In this document: one piece after another, positions 33,181 to 43,160 of the stretch
Layout of the letters: every line of letters begins with the position of its first letter
Numbering within the stretch: the stretch's first letter is position 1
Origin: Candidatus Nitronauta litoralis
GTDB taxonomy: Bacteria; Nitrospinota; Nitrospinia; Nitrospinales; Nitrospinaceae
DNA: 64,000 bases
NCBI GenBank assembly: GCA_015698285.1
Contig: CP048685.1
Location: forward strand, 2,976,001-3,040,000
Direction of reading: 5' to 3'
Position numbers and translations under genes: made by a program
Notes under the pieces: model-generated
The model's database searches: none
Seen by the model: only the letters and a program-made list of their open reading frames with translations
Told to the model about the DNA's origin: nothing

Positions 33181-34062
33181 TTAATCCTTATCCAGACCTT
33201 TAATAAAAGGAGCCTTTAGCTGATCCAGGAATCTCATGGGATAGCTTCTGTTTGTCAGCCCCAATTCACCTACCTGTCGGGTTTCAGGCAGGAACCAGGT
33301 GCCAAACAGCAAATCCCAGAGGATCAAATTGTTCCCATAGTTTTGATTAGACTCTTCAGGGAGACGGGAATGGTGCCAGCGGTGCAATTCCGGTCCGCTG
33401 ATGAGGTAGTTTAATGGTCCAAGTTTTAATTCAATATTGCAATGCTGAAAAAATCCATTGATGGAATAGAAAACGAGATACAGAGCAAAGACCTGCTCTC
33501 CGACTCCAAGCAAAACAAATGGAATAGTGTCAAAGAGCATCTGCAGGCATTTTTCGATGGGGTGGAACCGACCCACATTAAACCAGTAGAGCTTATGTGG
33601 AGAATGATGTACAGCATGCAGCCTCCAGAGATAAGCCCATTCATGGCTCGCCCGGTGCAGCCAGTATCTGAAAAAGTCGGCTGACAAAAGCATGAGGATA
33701 ACCTGCGAGCCTGTATTCCAGTCATGAGGCCAGAATTTTAGAGAAATCGTCTCACTTTCTCTCAAAATCTCCAGTAAATAAAGGGAAAAGCCTGCCATTA
33801 TTATTCTAGGCAATGCTATTTGAATCAGAGCCATATAAATTCCATCTTCTATTACATCTTTTTTTCTTCCCGTCCATTGTCCTCTGTAGACGAGTTTGTG
33901 CTCCGTCAGGGTTATTAGAGCGGCACCGGCCAGGATGGGCAGGTAAGTGGAAAGCATTACATTCAATCCCCATCCCATAAAAACAATATGAGCAGTAATC
34001 CCTGCTGTCATTACTGCGGGATAGGTAATATGAGTTAACAATGTTTTATTTGCCGGATTCAT
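33181..34062 (-). CDS. Fatty-acid hydroxylase/sterol desaturase family protein
   Basis: A 293-aa integral membrane di-iron enzyme. The His-box set is present: HRASH (about residues 138-142), HAVHH (about 151-155) and HRWHH (about 231-235), with about five or six helices around them. The family inserts oxygen or double bonds into lipids, sterols, carotenoids or ether-lipid alkyl chains. The ATG follows the upstream stop directly and GH3 begins 4 nt after its stop, so it is tightly co-transcribed. The lipid substrate is unknown. Confidence 0.85.
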   Translation of the reverse strand: MNPANKTLLTHITYPAVMTAGITAHIVFMGWGLNVMLSTYLPILAGAALITLTEHKLVYRGQWTGRKKDVIEDGIYMALIQIALPRIIMAGFSLYLLEILRESETISLKFWPHDWNTGSQVILMLLSADFFRYWLHRASHEWAYLWRLHAVHHSPHKLYWFNVGRFHPIEKCLQMLFDTIPFVLLGVGEQVFALYLVFYSINGFFQHCNIELKLGPLNYLISGPELHRWHHSRLPEESNQNYGNNLILWDLLFGTWFLPETRQVGELGLTNRSYPMRFLDQLKAPFIKGLDKD

Positions 34063-34497
34063 TTATTTCGCGATCTTTGAATTATATAAATGGAAGTGCC
34101 CATATAGCAGAATAAAGGATGCGAGCACCAGGTGGAAAATAGTTGGGATTCTAACGTTGAACCAATGAATTGAAGAGGCAAAGGTGTAACCCCCTGCCAG
34201 ACGAACAACCATAATTACAAAATAAAAACACCCAATGGTCAGCAAATATTTGCCCTTTTCCCTGTCTGGTTTGGGGATGGGGTTGCTCACGTCCTGAATG
34301 GCTAAAAGGCAGAGGACGATAATAACAATTTGAAACCCTACCAGAATCCCATAGGGAAGTGCACCGCTGTGCCAGTCATCAAATGGAGGCAAAAATGAAA
34401 CAGGATAAAAATTCTGCAGGAGCTGGGCTGAGACCCGGAAGCAAAACAATCCGAAAAGTATCCAGAGCCCAATTTTATGAGGCTTTAAATTAATCAT
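34063..34497 (-). CDS. Hypothetical four-helix membrane protein
   Basis: A 144-aa protein with four predicted helices (about residues 10-28, 46-66, 86-106 and 115-137) and little else. Conserved-looking features are YGILVGFQ and FHLYNS. It is first in a four-gene operon and its stop touches the start of the hydroxylase-family gene. It could be a partner or electron-donor subunit for the hydroxylase. Family not recognised. Confidence 0.65.
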   Translation of the reverse strand: MINLKPHKIGLWILFGLFCFRVSAQLLQNFYPVSFLPPFDDWHSGALPYGILVGFQIVIIVLCLLAIQDVSNPIPKPDREKGKYLLTIGCFYFVIMVVRLAGGYTFASSIHWFNVRIPTIFHLVLASFILLYGHFHLYNSKIAK

Positions 34498-34696
34498 CTT
34501 GAGTTTAGCCCTGTTAATGTGTTTTTAAAGCAATATAAGCAAAATCAAAAGTTTAAAGTGGGCCATTCAATATTTTTCAACCTGAAAGCGAAGGTTGCAA
34601 AAATTTGGGTTTTCCCTGAGGGTGTAAAGTCGGTAATATGATCACCACATCAAGTTAATCTATTCATCAACCTTCAGCGACTTACCAATAACTCTT

Positions 34697-35809
34697 ATGA
34701 TCGTCGGCATTCCTAAAGAAATCAAACTGGATGAATACCGGGTTTCCCTGACCCCTGCCGGGGCTGCGGAGCTGGTGCAGGATGGGAACACGGTCCTGGT
34801 CGAAGACGGGGCCGGGATTGGCAGCGGGATCGAGAATCAGGACTATGAAAAGGTGGGTGCGATTATTGCGAGCCAGGATGATGTGTTTCAAAAAGCTGAA
34901 ATGATCATCAAGGTGAAGGAGCCGATCCCGGAAGAATATGACCGTCTTCGGGAAAATCTGTTGCTTTATACCTATCTCCACCTGGCCCCAGCCCCGGATT
35001 TGACCAACGCCCTTTTACAGCGCAAAGTTTCTGGTCTGGCCTATGAAACAGTACAGTCAGCCAATGGAGGCTTGCCACTTCTGGTCCCCATGAGCGAAGT
35101 TGCAGGTCGGATGTCGGTCAATGAAGGTGGCAAATACCTTGAACGCGAAACCGGTGGACGAGGGATCCTGCTGGGTGGAGTGCCGGGGGTCGATCCAGGC
35201 CATATTGTCATCATAGGTGGCGGTGTTGTTGGCGTGAACGCTGCAAAAATGGCTGTGGGTACTGGTGCTTACGTTACTTTGCTGGACATCAACCTTGATC
35301 GACTGCGCTATATAGACGATATCTTTGGTGGACGGGTCAAAACGATAATGTCTACCAAGCTCAACCTGATGGAGTTCCTTGAACTGGCTGACTTGGTTAT
35401 AGGTGCCGTTCTTGTCCCTGGAGCCCGTGCTCCCCGCCTGATCCAGAGGGAAATGCTGGGACATATGAAACCAGGCTCAGTCATCGTCGACGTGGGTATC
35501 GACCAGGGCGGTATCATGGAGACTTCGAAACCCACAACCCATAGCGATCCGATATATGTGGTGGATGGGGTGGTTCATTATTGTGTAGCTAATATGCCCG
35601 GAGCGGTAGCCCGTACCTCAACTTATGCCTTGACCAATGCGACGCTCCACTATGCCCGGGAACTTGCCGGAAAAGGACTCAATAAGGCATTAAGAGACAG
35701 CCAGGAGCTGAGACACGGACTCAACACCTTCGGAGGTCATATCACGCATCCCGCAGTAGCCGAAGCGATGCAAAGGGAATATCTTCCCGTAGAAAAAGCC
35801 CTTTTTTAA
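34697..35809 (+). CDS. ald: Alanine dehydrogenase
   Basis: A 370-aa NAD-dependent enzyme interconverting L-alanine and pyruvate plus ammonia. The N-terminal MIVGIPKEIKLDEYRVSLTP is typical, as are LFTYLHLAP-type residues (YTYLHLAPAP, active-site Lys and His nearby), the NAD-binding glycine motif GGGVVGVNAAKMA (about residues 174-186) and the end sequence TFGGHITHPAVAEA. Length matches bacterial Ald (about 370). It is on the plus strand just before dnaE. Confidence 0.95.
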   Translation: MIVGIPKEIKLDEYRVSLTPAGAAELVQDGNTVLVEDGAGIGSGIENQDYEKVGAIIASQDDVFQKAEMIIKVKEPIPEEYDRLRENLLLYTYLHLAPAPDLTNALLQRKVSGLAYETVQSANGGLPLLVPMSEVAGRMSVNEGGKYLERETGGRGILLGGVPGVDPGHIVIIGGGVVGVNAAKMAVGTGAYVTLLDINLDRLRYIDDIFGGRVKTIMSTKLNLMEFLELADLVIGAVLVPGARAPRLIQREMLGHMKPGSVIVDVGIDQGGIMETSKPTTHSDPIYVVDGVVHYCVANMPGAVARTSTYALTNATLHYARELAGKGLNKALRDSQELRHGLNTFGGHITHPAVAEAMQREYLPVEKALF

Positions 35810-35860
35810 TTCCTCAAACCCCCGCCCAAAGCAAAATGGAAATTTTAGGGGAGGCCCTTC

Positions 35861-38800
35861 TTGAAACATTCGGATTTCGTCCATCTCCACGTACATACCC
35901 ACTTCAGCCTGCTTGACTCCTCCTTGCGGCATGAAGACCTGTTCAAGCGTGCCGCAGAATTCAAAATGCCTGCGGTGGCGATGACGGACCACTCCAACCT
36001 TTTCGGGGCTCTTGAGTTTTTTCAGGGAGCCAAAAAACATGGCCTCAAACCGATCATTGGCTGTGAAGTTTACGTGGCGCCGGAGAGCCGATTGAAAAAG
36101 GAGAAGGATGCAAACCATCAACTGCGAGACGCTTCCTACCATCTCCTCCTGCTCGCAAAAAATGACAGGGGATACAAAAACCTGTTGGAATTAGTTACTC
36201 GTGCTTACCTTGAGGGTTTTTACTATAAACCTAGAATAGATAAGGAGCTTTTGGCTTCGAATGCGGACGGTCTCATTGCCCTGAGTTGCTGCAATCGAGG
36301 TGAGATAGCTCACAACCTTGGCAAGGAAAACCTGCCACGGGCTACCAAGGTGGCTCAGCAATATATGGAAATCATGGGCCCGGATAACTTTTACCTTGAG
36401 TTGCAGGACCATGGACAGGACTGGCAGAAGAAAATAAACCGCGAGTTAATCACCCTCGGAAAAAATCTCAATTTACCCCTGGTTGCGACCAACAATTGCC
36501 ATTATCTCGAAAAGTCAGATTTTCGAGCGCATGAAATCCTGCTTTGTCTGCAGACGGGTAAAACCATGGATGACCAATACCGCATGCGGTATCCGTCGGA
36601 CGAGTATTACTTTAAATCCCCTGAAGAAATGAAGGAGGTGTTTAAGGATGTTCCGGAGGCAATTGAAAACACCATCAAAATTGCCGAACGCTGCAATGTG
36701 GAAATCGAAACTGGAATCGACAACCTGCCCGAGTACCCGGTTCCGGAAGGGTACACCCTCCATACTTATTTGATTGAGATTTCTCGGAAGGGACTTGAAG
36801 AGCGATTCTCTGAATTTAAGGCTCTGGGGCTGGAGTTTGATAAAAAGCCTTATGAAGAGCGACTCGAAGAAGAGTTACATATTATTGAGAAGATGGGGTA
36901 CCCCGGCTATTTCCTGATAGTCTGGGATTTTATCCATTATGCCAAGGTGAATGACATCCCGGTGGGGCCAGGGCGCGGGTCTGCTGCGGGCAGTCTTGTG
37001 GCTTATTGTCTCCGTATTACGGATCTGGATCCCATGCAATATGACCTGTTGTTTGAGCGCTTCCTGAACCCTGAGCGTGTCAGCATGCCTGATATCGATA
37101 TCGACTTTTGTATCCATGGGCGTGAAAAGGTTATCGAGTACGTTTCGAAAAAATACGGTGGGAATCAGTTTGTTACCCAGATCATCACCTTCGGCAGTAT
37201 GAATGCCAAAGGGGTTCTCCGGGATGTCGGCCGGGTATTGGGAATGCCTTATGGAGATGTCGATAAAATCGCCAAACTTGTGCCCAATAAGCTGAATATC
37301 ACCCTGGCGGAGGCTTTCAAGGAAGAATCCAAATTTAAATCCATGCGCAAGGAGAACAAGCAGGTCGATGAGTTGTTGGACATCGCTGTGAGCCTTGAAG
37401 GATTGCCTCGGCATTGTTCCACGCATGCTGCAGGGGTCGTGATTTCTCCCAAGCCTCTGACTGAATTCTGTGCCCTGTACAAGGGAGGCAACGACGAAAT
37501 CACAACCCAGTTTTCGATGAACAATATCGAAAAGCTGGGATTGTTGAAGATGGATTTCCTGGGTTTGCGAACTTTGACGGTGATCGACAATGCCCTCAAG
37601 CTCCTTAAAAGCTCCACTGGGCTGGACCTCGATATCAATGCCATTAGGAAAGATGACGCTGAGACGTTCAAGTTGCTTGGGGAAGGGCGGACACTAGGGG
37701 TGTTTCAACTTGAAAGCTCCGGTATGCGTGACCTTCTGGTAAAAATGAAACCGGATTGTTTTGAAGACATCATCGCCTTGCTAGCATTGTATCGCCCTGG
37801 GCCGCTTGAGAGCGGGATGATTGATGACTACGTCAAACGCAAACACGGCACCATGGAGGAGAAATACGATCTGCCCCAATTAGAAGCTATTTTGAAAGAG
37901 ACGCATGGGGTTATTTTGTATCAGGAGCAGGTGATGAAGATCGCAAACGTGCTCGCTGGGTTTACTCTGGGTGATGCGGATCTTTTGCGCCGGGCAATGG
38001 GAAAAAAGAAACCGGAAGAAATGGCCCGCCAGCGTGAAAAATTCATGGAAGGAAGCCACTCCAACAAAGTACCTGAGAAAAAAGCGAAAAAGATATTCGA
38101 CCTGATGGAAAAGTTCGCGGGCTACGGCTTCAATAAATCACACAGTGCTGCCTATGCGTTGATTTCTTACCAGACAGCTTATCTAAAAGCCCATCATCCC
38201 TTGCCGTTTTTTGGAGCACTGATCACCAGTGAAATGGACAATACGGATAAAGTGATTCGCTATTTTAATGATTGCCGTGAATCGGATATCAATATCCTGC
38301 CGCCCGATGTAAATGAAGGGCAATGTGACTTCTCCATCTCTGGAGATAAATTGTTGTTTGGCCTTGGTGCGATCAAAAATGTGGGAGCCAAGGCAATTGA
38401 TTCTATCATTGAAACCCGGGAGGAATTGGGACGTTTCAATTCCATTAAACAGTTTTGCGAAAATGTGGACCTTGGGCAGGTGAATAGAAGAGTGATTGAA
38501 AGCCTGATAAAAAGTGGAGCCTGTGATTCTTTCGAAGAAAGCCGTGCCGTGATGGTTAAAAACCTCCAGGTGTATATGGATCTTGGGCAGGCTCGGCAAC
38601 GGGATCGGGAGATGGGGCAAAGCAGTTTGTTTGATGGAATTCAGGAATCTGAATCGGACTTGATGTCCGCGAGCATTAAAAAAGTTGAAGACTGGTCCGA
38701 GCGTGATCGGTTGAAATATGAAAAGGAAACTTTGGGGTTTTATGTTTCAGGACACCCCTTGAATCGTTTCCAACGCGATATGGCCTGGTTTTCGAATGCC

Positions 38801-39334
38801 ACCACAGCATCAATTGCCGAAAGCAGCAATGGAGCAAAAGTTACGTTGGCCGGAATTCCCGCCAGAGTGATCACCAAGGTGACGCGCAAGGGAGATAAAA
38901 TGGGGCTGGTCACCCTTGAGGATTTACAGGGGACTGTGGAGCTCACCGTTTGGCCGGATATATATGAACGCTGTGCGACCTTGCTGGAAGACGATCAGCC
39001 AATTCTGGTCAAAGGAAAAGTGGAATCCGGGGATGTTCAGGGTACGAAAGTGATCGTCGACGAAATATTTTTACTGGAGGACTATAAGAATCACTTCCAG
39101 GGAAAAGTAAGCATCGATATCCGGACCCTCGGCCTGGAATCCAGTACGTTAAAATCCCTGCATGAAGTTCTGGCTCATCATCGAGGGCAAAACCAGGTGA
39201 AAGTACGATTTATTTTTCCAGACCAGGACCAGCACACACGCACCCTGCTGATGGACCTCACGGTTAACCCGACGGATGATCTGATTGCCCAGGTGGAAGA
39301 GGTCGTGGGAAAAGGAGCAATTCGTTTTGAATGA
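35861..39334 (+). CDS. dnaE: DNA polymerase III alpha subunit
   Basis: The 1157-aa replicative polymerase. An N-terminal PHP domain (HLHVHTHFSLLDSS, MTDHSNLFG), the polymerase core with the catalytic Asp set (MPDIDIDFC, near residue 409, preceded by VGPGRGSAAGSLVAY), a tandem helix-hairpin-helix region and a C-terminal OB-fold domain (VTLAGIPARVITKVTRKGDKMG) appear in order. The start is TTG 35861, preceded by GGGGAGG; the nearest ATG is out of frame. Length matches DnaE1-type enzymes. Confidence 0.97.
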   Translation: MKHSDFVHLHVHTHFSLLDSSLRHEDLFKRAAEFKMPAVAMTDHSNLFGALEFFQGAKKHGLKPIIGCEVYVAPESRLKKEKDANHQLRDASYHLLLLAKNDRGYKNLLELVTRAYLEGFYYKPRIDKELLASNADGLIALSCCNRGEIAHNLGKENLPRATKVAQQYMEIMGPDNFYLELQDHGQDWQKKINRELITLGKNLNLPLVATNNCHYLEKSDFRAHEILLCLQTGKTMDDQYRMRYPSDEYYFKSPEEMKEVFKDVPEAIENTIKIAERCNVEIETGIDNLPEYPVPEGYTLHTYLIEISRKGLEERFSEFKALGLEFDKKPYEERLEEELHIIEKMGYPGYFLIVWDFIHYAKVNDIPVGPGRGSAAGSLVAYCLRITDLDPMQYDLLFERFLNPERVSMPDIDIDFCIHGREKVIEYVSKKYGGNQFVTQIITFGSMNAKGVLRDVGRVLGMPYGDVDKIAKLVPNKLNITLAEAFKEESKFKSMRKENKQVDELLDIAVSLEGLPRHCSTHAAGVVISPKPLTEFCALYKGGNDEITTQFSMNNIEKLGLLKMDFLGLRTLTVIDNALKLLKSSTGLDLDINAIRKDDAETFKLLGEGRTLGVFQLESSGMRDLLVKMKPDCFEDIIALLALYRPGPLESGMIDDYVKRKHGTMEEKYDLPQLEAILKETHGVILYQEQVMKIANVLAGFTLGDADLLRRAMGKKKPEEMARQREKFMEGSHSNKVPEKKAKKIFDLMEKFAGYGFNKSHSAAYALISYQTAYLKAHHPLPFFGALITSEMDNTDKVIRYFNDCRESDINILPPDVNEGQCDFSISGDKLLFGLGAIKNVGAKAIDSIIETREELGRFNSIKQFCENVDLGQVNRRVIESLIKSGACDSFEESRAVMVKNLQVYMDLGQARQRDREMGQSSLFDGIQESESDLMSASIKKVEDWSERDRLKYEKETLGFYVSGHPLNRFQRDMAWFSNATTASIAESSNGAKVTLAGIPARVITKVTRKGDKMGLVTLEDLQGTVELTVWPDIYERCATLLEDDQPILVKGKVESGDVQGTKVIVDEIFLLEDYKNHFQGKVSIDIRTLGLESSTLKSLHEVLAHHRGQNQVKVRFIFPDQDQHTRTLLMDLTVNPTDDLIAQVEEVVGKGAIRFE

Positions 39335-39337
39335 TAT

Positions 39338-40000
39338 TTAACGCTGTGAAGAATTTAATAGATTTTGCAAGCGAGACAGACCATTCTGGGAATAAGGGGC
39401 CGGCAGGATAACGGAAGTACCCTCCTTTGATTTTGCGCTAACAGCAGAAAGCATTGGTTTAAAAATTAATATTCCAGGAAGAAAAAATATTTTTGTTAAT
39501 TCAAAATGTTCCATATTTTTCCAAAGAAGTTCCTGTCTGGGGTTACAGAAAGGAATCTGAAGGCGGCTAAAATGCATGGACAGTCCTTGTGGCCCAATTG
39601 TAGAAAAATATTGTCGGGGAAAAGTTTCCCGTTGTCCCACAACCAGTCTGATTGCCCTGAATAATCCCAGGATCATGATGGCGCAACCAAATGTGATTGA
39701 AATAGTGGTCAGGGAGATTTCCCAATTTCCGGAAAATCCAAATATCGGAACCAGAATAGCGCAAACTATAAACAAGGGGAGAGGAGCCAGCATAATCAAT
39801 CCATGCAAACGAAACCCCAATCCAGGGACCTCCAGAGGTAAAATGGCAGTCACTCCCTGCCCGCAATCTAACAAAGGGTTTTTCGAAGCCAGCTCTTCAT
39901 GATCTTCTATAAACGCTCGGGCAATTTCATAATCTTTCTGAGCCCAGTCGGAATGTTTCATATCAGCTTGTGAGAATGAGTCGGTTGATTTAAAATCCAC
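39338..40000 (-). CDS. Hypothetical two-helix membrane protein
   Basis: A 220-aa protein with a polar N-terminus (residues 1-55), two adjacent helices (about 66-88 and 94-113), then a soluble domain of about 105 residues (FPRQYFSTIGPQGLSMHFSR onward). I do not recognise the family. It ends 3 bp from dnaE, convergently, and starts 44 bp from the divergent M16 peptidase. It may be a membrane protein with a PH-like cytoplasmic domain, judging by the pattern only. Confidence 0.6.
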   Translation of the reverse strand: MDFKSTDSFSQADMKHSDWAQKDYEIARAFIEDHEELASKNPLLDCGQGVTAILPLEVPGLGFRLHGLIMLAPLPLFIVCAILVPIFGFSGNWEISLTTISITFGCAIMILGLFRAIRLVVGQRETFPRQYFSTIGPQGLSMHFSRLQIPFCNPRQELLWKNMEHFELTKIFFLPGILIFKPMLSAVSAKSKEGTSVILPAPYSQNGLSRLQNLLNSSQR

Positions 40001-40043
40001 GAATTATACCCCGTCCGGCTACTCAGTTGGCAGGAGAAATTTT

Positions 40044-41363
40044 TTGAATAAAATAAAAACGGGTCCTCCCATTTCAAACATCCGGCCCCAAAAGGTAATT
40101 CTCGAAAATGGTTTGACCGTGGTGACAGTGGAAATGCCCCATTTGCATACGGTGGAAATTTCGCTCATGGTGCGTGCAGGGCTTCGTATGGAAACAAAGG
40201 AAAATAATGGTATTTCTCATTTCCTCGAGCACATGCTGTTTAGAGGAAATTCAAGGTTTCCGGATTCCCTTTCCCTCAATCGTGAATTTGAAACGATTGG
40301 AAGAGATCTGAGAGCGGCAACACACAGTGAATACACATCATTTGGATTTAGTCCACATCTGTCGTTTCTGGACCGGGCCGTGGAATTGCTCGCAGAATTT
40401 TTTGATGAGCCCACGTTTCCCGGATTGGAACTGGAAAGGGAGATTATTCTGGAAGAGTGCCTTGAAGATCTGAACGACAAGGGCGAGAACATCAATATCA
40501 ACAATCTGGCATGCCAACTGTTGTACGAGGGTGACCCTTTGTCCTGGCCTACCATTGGGACTGAAAAAACTATCCAGGCCATTGATACGGAGATGTTGAA
40601 AGGTTATTTTGAGAAGTTTTACAATCCCGGGAATTCTGTTCTGGTTGGAGCGGGAGCACTTCAGCATGATAGTTTCATGGAGCTCGTCCACAGGCATTTT
40701 GGAGGTTGGGGGCGAAAGGGAACAGTTGTTACGAATGAGTTTTTTGACTTAAAAGAAAAACAGGAAAAATCCGCCGTACTTTTTCAGGAAGATCAAGACA
40801 GCCAGGTTCAATTGCAGTTTTGTTTTCGATCACGGTCGTATAATCACCCGGATTATTTCACTCTTTGCCTGATAGGCCGTATTTTTGATGACGGTGTTTG
40901 CTCACGGTTGCAGCGTTCACTCCGGGAAGATCGCGGTCTGGTGTATTCAGTAGAATGTCGGGCAACCAGTTGGTCCGATACCGGTACATTTGATTTCGAT
41001 GTTCAGGTCAGTCCCGAAAAAGCCCGGCAGGTCCTCGAAATCCTCTATAAGGAAATTAAATTGTTCGTTGACGAGGGGCCGACAGAGGAAGAGCTGGCGC
41101 ATGTGAAAAATCGGTATGATTTCGATCTGGAACTGGACATTGATGATCCGTATAAGCAAATAGATCGCTATGGTTTTCCACAATTGTATTCCAGTGTAAT
41201 GTCTGTGGAAGAGGAGCAGAAATGTATGAGAGCCGTGACACTCGATGATTGCAAACGTGTTGCAGGTGAAATTTTAATTCCTGAGTCCTTAAATATTGTA
41301 GTGGTGGGCCCAATCTCTAAAGAATTGAAACAGGAGGTAAAGAAAATAGCCGATGCGTTTTAA
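40044..41363 (+). CDS. M16-family zinc metallopeptidase
   Basis: A 439-aa protein with the inverted zinc motif HFLEH (residues 59-63) and a downstream Glu zinc ligand (ILEECLED region). The C-terminal half has the usual second M16 fold with RxxxY-type residues (SRLQRSLREDRGLVYSVE). The start is TTG with a GGAG site. No signal peptide, so it may act in the cytoplasm or process peptides, as with PQQ- or processing-type homologues. It overlaps the next gene by 11 nt, which implies coupling with the heme lipoprotein. Confidence 0.9.
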   Translation: MNKIKTGPPISNIRPQKVILENGLTVVTVEMPHLHTVEISLMVRAGLRMETKENNGISHFLEHMLFRGNSRFPDSLSLNREFETIGRDLRAATHSEYTSFGFSPHLSFLDRAVELLAEFFDEPTFPGLELEREIILEECLEDLNDKGENININNLACQLLYEGDPLSWPTIGTEKTIQAIDTEMLKGYFEKFYNPGNSVLVGAGALQHDSFMELVHRHFGGWGRKGTVVTNEFFDLKEKQEKSAVLFQEDQDSQVQLQFCFRSRSYNHPDYFTLCLIGRIFDDGVCSRLQRSLREDRGLVYSVECRATSWSDTGTFDFDVQVSPEKARQVLEILYKEIKLFVDEGPTEEELAHVKNRYDFDLELDIDDPYKQIDRYGFPQLYSSVMSVEEEQKCMRAVTLDDCKRVAGEILIPESLNIVVVGPISKELKQEVKKIADAF

Positions 41364-42138
41364 GAAACTGGAAATATCATGGAAATTTAAAATCATCTCC
41401 CTGGTCCTGATTGTTTTCGGACTGTCTGCGTGTGGTAATCATTCTGTATTCACCAATTGCGATGAGGAGGGCATCTGTTCCTCTACCATTGAAGTCAAGC
41501 GTTACTCGGGAGAATTACCTTTGTCTCCCCGGTCAGGGTTCTGGAAATCTGCCGAAGGCCCGAAAAAGGTCACCATTGAACTGGGTCCCCAATTAATCAC
41601 GAACCCCCAATGGCCAAACCCCTCTGTAAAAGAGGTGAGAGTGAGCGCCGCGCGAAATGAAAAGGAAATCGCTTTGCATATTGAATGGGATGACAAGGAT
41701 GTGGATTCCGGGCAGGGCCAGACACGTATGTACACTGACCAGGCCGCCGCTTTGTTTCCTTTGAACCGAAATAAGGAATTACCCTCCATCACCATGGGGA
41801 GTGAAGGGGAGACAGTAAATATCTGGATCTGGAAAGCTAGCCGGGATCTGTCATTGCGAGGGCGAGCGCCCGACAACGTGCCCAGCCCTGTTGAGGACCT
41901 CAACGCTGAGGGATACAGCACCCTGACACGGCAGGATCAGCAGGATGTGTCAGGGCAGGGATATCATGATGGCAAACACTGGCAGGTGGTATTGAAAAGA
42001 AAACTGGTCGATGATCAGGAAGAAGATGCACAGTTTGTCGGTTCGACACCTATGGCAATAGCTGTCTGGAATGGCGGTAATCGGGAAACTAATGGCCAAA
42101 AAGGATTGTCAGATTGGATATTTCTAAAGTTTGTTTAG
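41353..42138 (+). CDS. Ethylbenzene-dehydrogenase-type heme b lipoprotein (NxrC/DMSO-reductase gamma-like)
   Basis: A 261-aa lipoprotein: a signal peptide ending FGLSAC (lipid-attached Cys27) and a beta-rich domain of the EB_dh family that binds one heme b. Family blocks are visible: IELGPQLITNP, VRVSAARNEKEIALHIEW, AAALFP, ITMGSEGETVNIWIWKA and GKHWQVVLKRKL. In EB_dh relatives the heme is held by Met and Lys; the Met of ITMG and a Lys of LKRK are candidates. Such subunits accept electrons from molybdenum enzymes of the DMSO reductase group, including the gamma subunit of nitrite oxidoreductase. No catalytic subunit is adjacent. Confidence 0.75.
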   Translation: MRFKKLEISWKFKIISLVLIVFGLSACGNHSVFTNCDEEGICSSTIEVKRYSGELPLSPRSGFWKSAEGPKKVTIELGPQLITNPQWPNPSVKEVRVSAARNEKEIALHIEWDDKDVDSGQGQTRMYTDQAAALFPLNRNKELPSITMGSEGETVNIWIWKASRDLSLRGRAPDNVPSPVEDLNAEGYSTLTRQDQQDVSGQGYHDGKHWQVVLKRKLVDDQEEDAQFVGSTPMAIAVWNGGNRETNGQKGLSDWIFLKFV

Positions 42139-42170
42139 GAAAAAATATTCTTTTCTGAGAAGGATTGAGG

Positions 42171-43097
42171 TTATTTCGAAGAGTTCAGGTTTTTCCGAAA
42201 CCAGCGGAATTTGGCTTCCAGAGCCGGTGCCAGAATTGTCTTTATGGAATCTGGAACATAGTTGATTTTTTCGGCCGGCCAGTCTTCTATGCGGTGGATA
42301 TTGAGCCCTTCTTCCTTGTATGCGGGGGCCAGCGCTTCCTCGTAGCCGTAAACAAGAGCGTTGGAGTACACTTGCATAAACTGAGCTTTTACAAGTTCGG
42401 GATCATGCATTCCATTTATGAAATGATTGAACAACTCGGTAATGGTGGGCTCAGCGTGCTCGACAAAATCGGGAGTTAATATTGGGCGCAAAGTAAAATA
42501 GATGATGAGGACATCCTGCAGTAAAAATTTCAGCTCCTGTACTTCTTTCACAGGAGGTCTGGAATCGATATTGAGTAATTCCTTGATGACCTTAATATTT
42601 CGAATGGTGTCATAAATAATCGAATCGGCCCACGTCGCTTCATTCCAGACAAAAAAAACACGAACGAAAGAAACCCGTTTCGTTGCATCCCACAGTTGCA
42701 TGGCGGTGGTGGGCCGTGCGCGATTGGTATAAGGAATGGGTTCTCCCCATTTTGGATCGACCAGTTCAAGTGAGTATTGTTTGAAGTTTTCCTGCAGTCG
42801 CTTCCGGTAAATGTCCATGAAGCTGTCGAGGTTTTCTTTTTTATCCAGGATGCTGTTGTTTGGAACAGAGGTGATGCAATACAAACGGACGACATTGGTT
42901 TTTGAGACACCCGTGTCATCAGCCACCAGATAGGAGCCCCCCCACATCCCGGCATTCAAGGCAATGTCCTCACCCAATTCCTGTTTGACCTCCGACCGGA
43001 CCATGGTGGCGGAATGGCGAAACAGCTCATGCAGGTAATATAAATTGATTCTTTTCGGTCCGGCAAAAAGCCCATCCGGCATCCGGGTGTCTTTCAA
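42171..43097 (-). CDS. Hypothetical protein, 308 aa
   Basis: A soluble, mostly helical 308-aa protein (start MKDTRMPDGLFAG). It has no signal peptide or membrane helix and shows no motif I can assign. Aromatic and charged residues are evenly spread. It is convergent with the heme lipoprotein gene and lies 63 bp downstream of ilvD on the same strand, so it may share that transcript. Function unknown. Confidence 0.65.
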   Translation of the reverse strand: MKDTRMPDGLFAGPKRINLYYLHELFRHSATMVRSEVKQELGEDIALNAGMWGGSYLVADDTGVSKTNVVRLYCITSVPNNSILDKKENLDSFMDIYRKRLQENFKQYSLELVDPKWGEPIPYTNRARPTTAMQLWDATKRVSFVRVFFVWNEATWADSIIYDTIRNIKVIKELLNIDSRPPVKEVQELKFLLQDVLIIYFTLRPILTPDFVEHAEPTITELFNHFINGMHDPELVKAQFMQVYSNALVYGYEEALAPAYKEEGLNIHRIEDWPAEKINYVPDSIKTILAPALEAKFRWFRKNLNSSK

Positions 43098-43160
43098 GGA
43101 ACTTACCTGCCAAGTGAGAGTGGGATTGCGAAGGTTCAGGAACTTTTTATAAAAAGGTAT

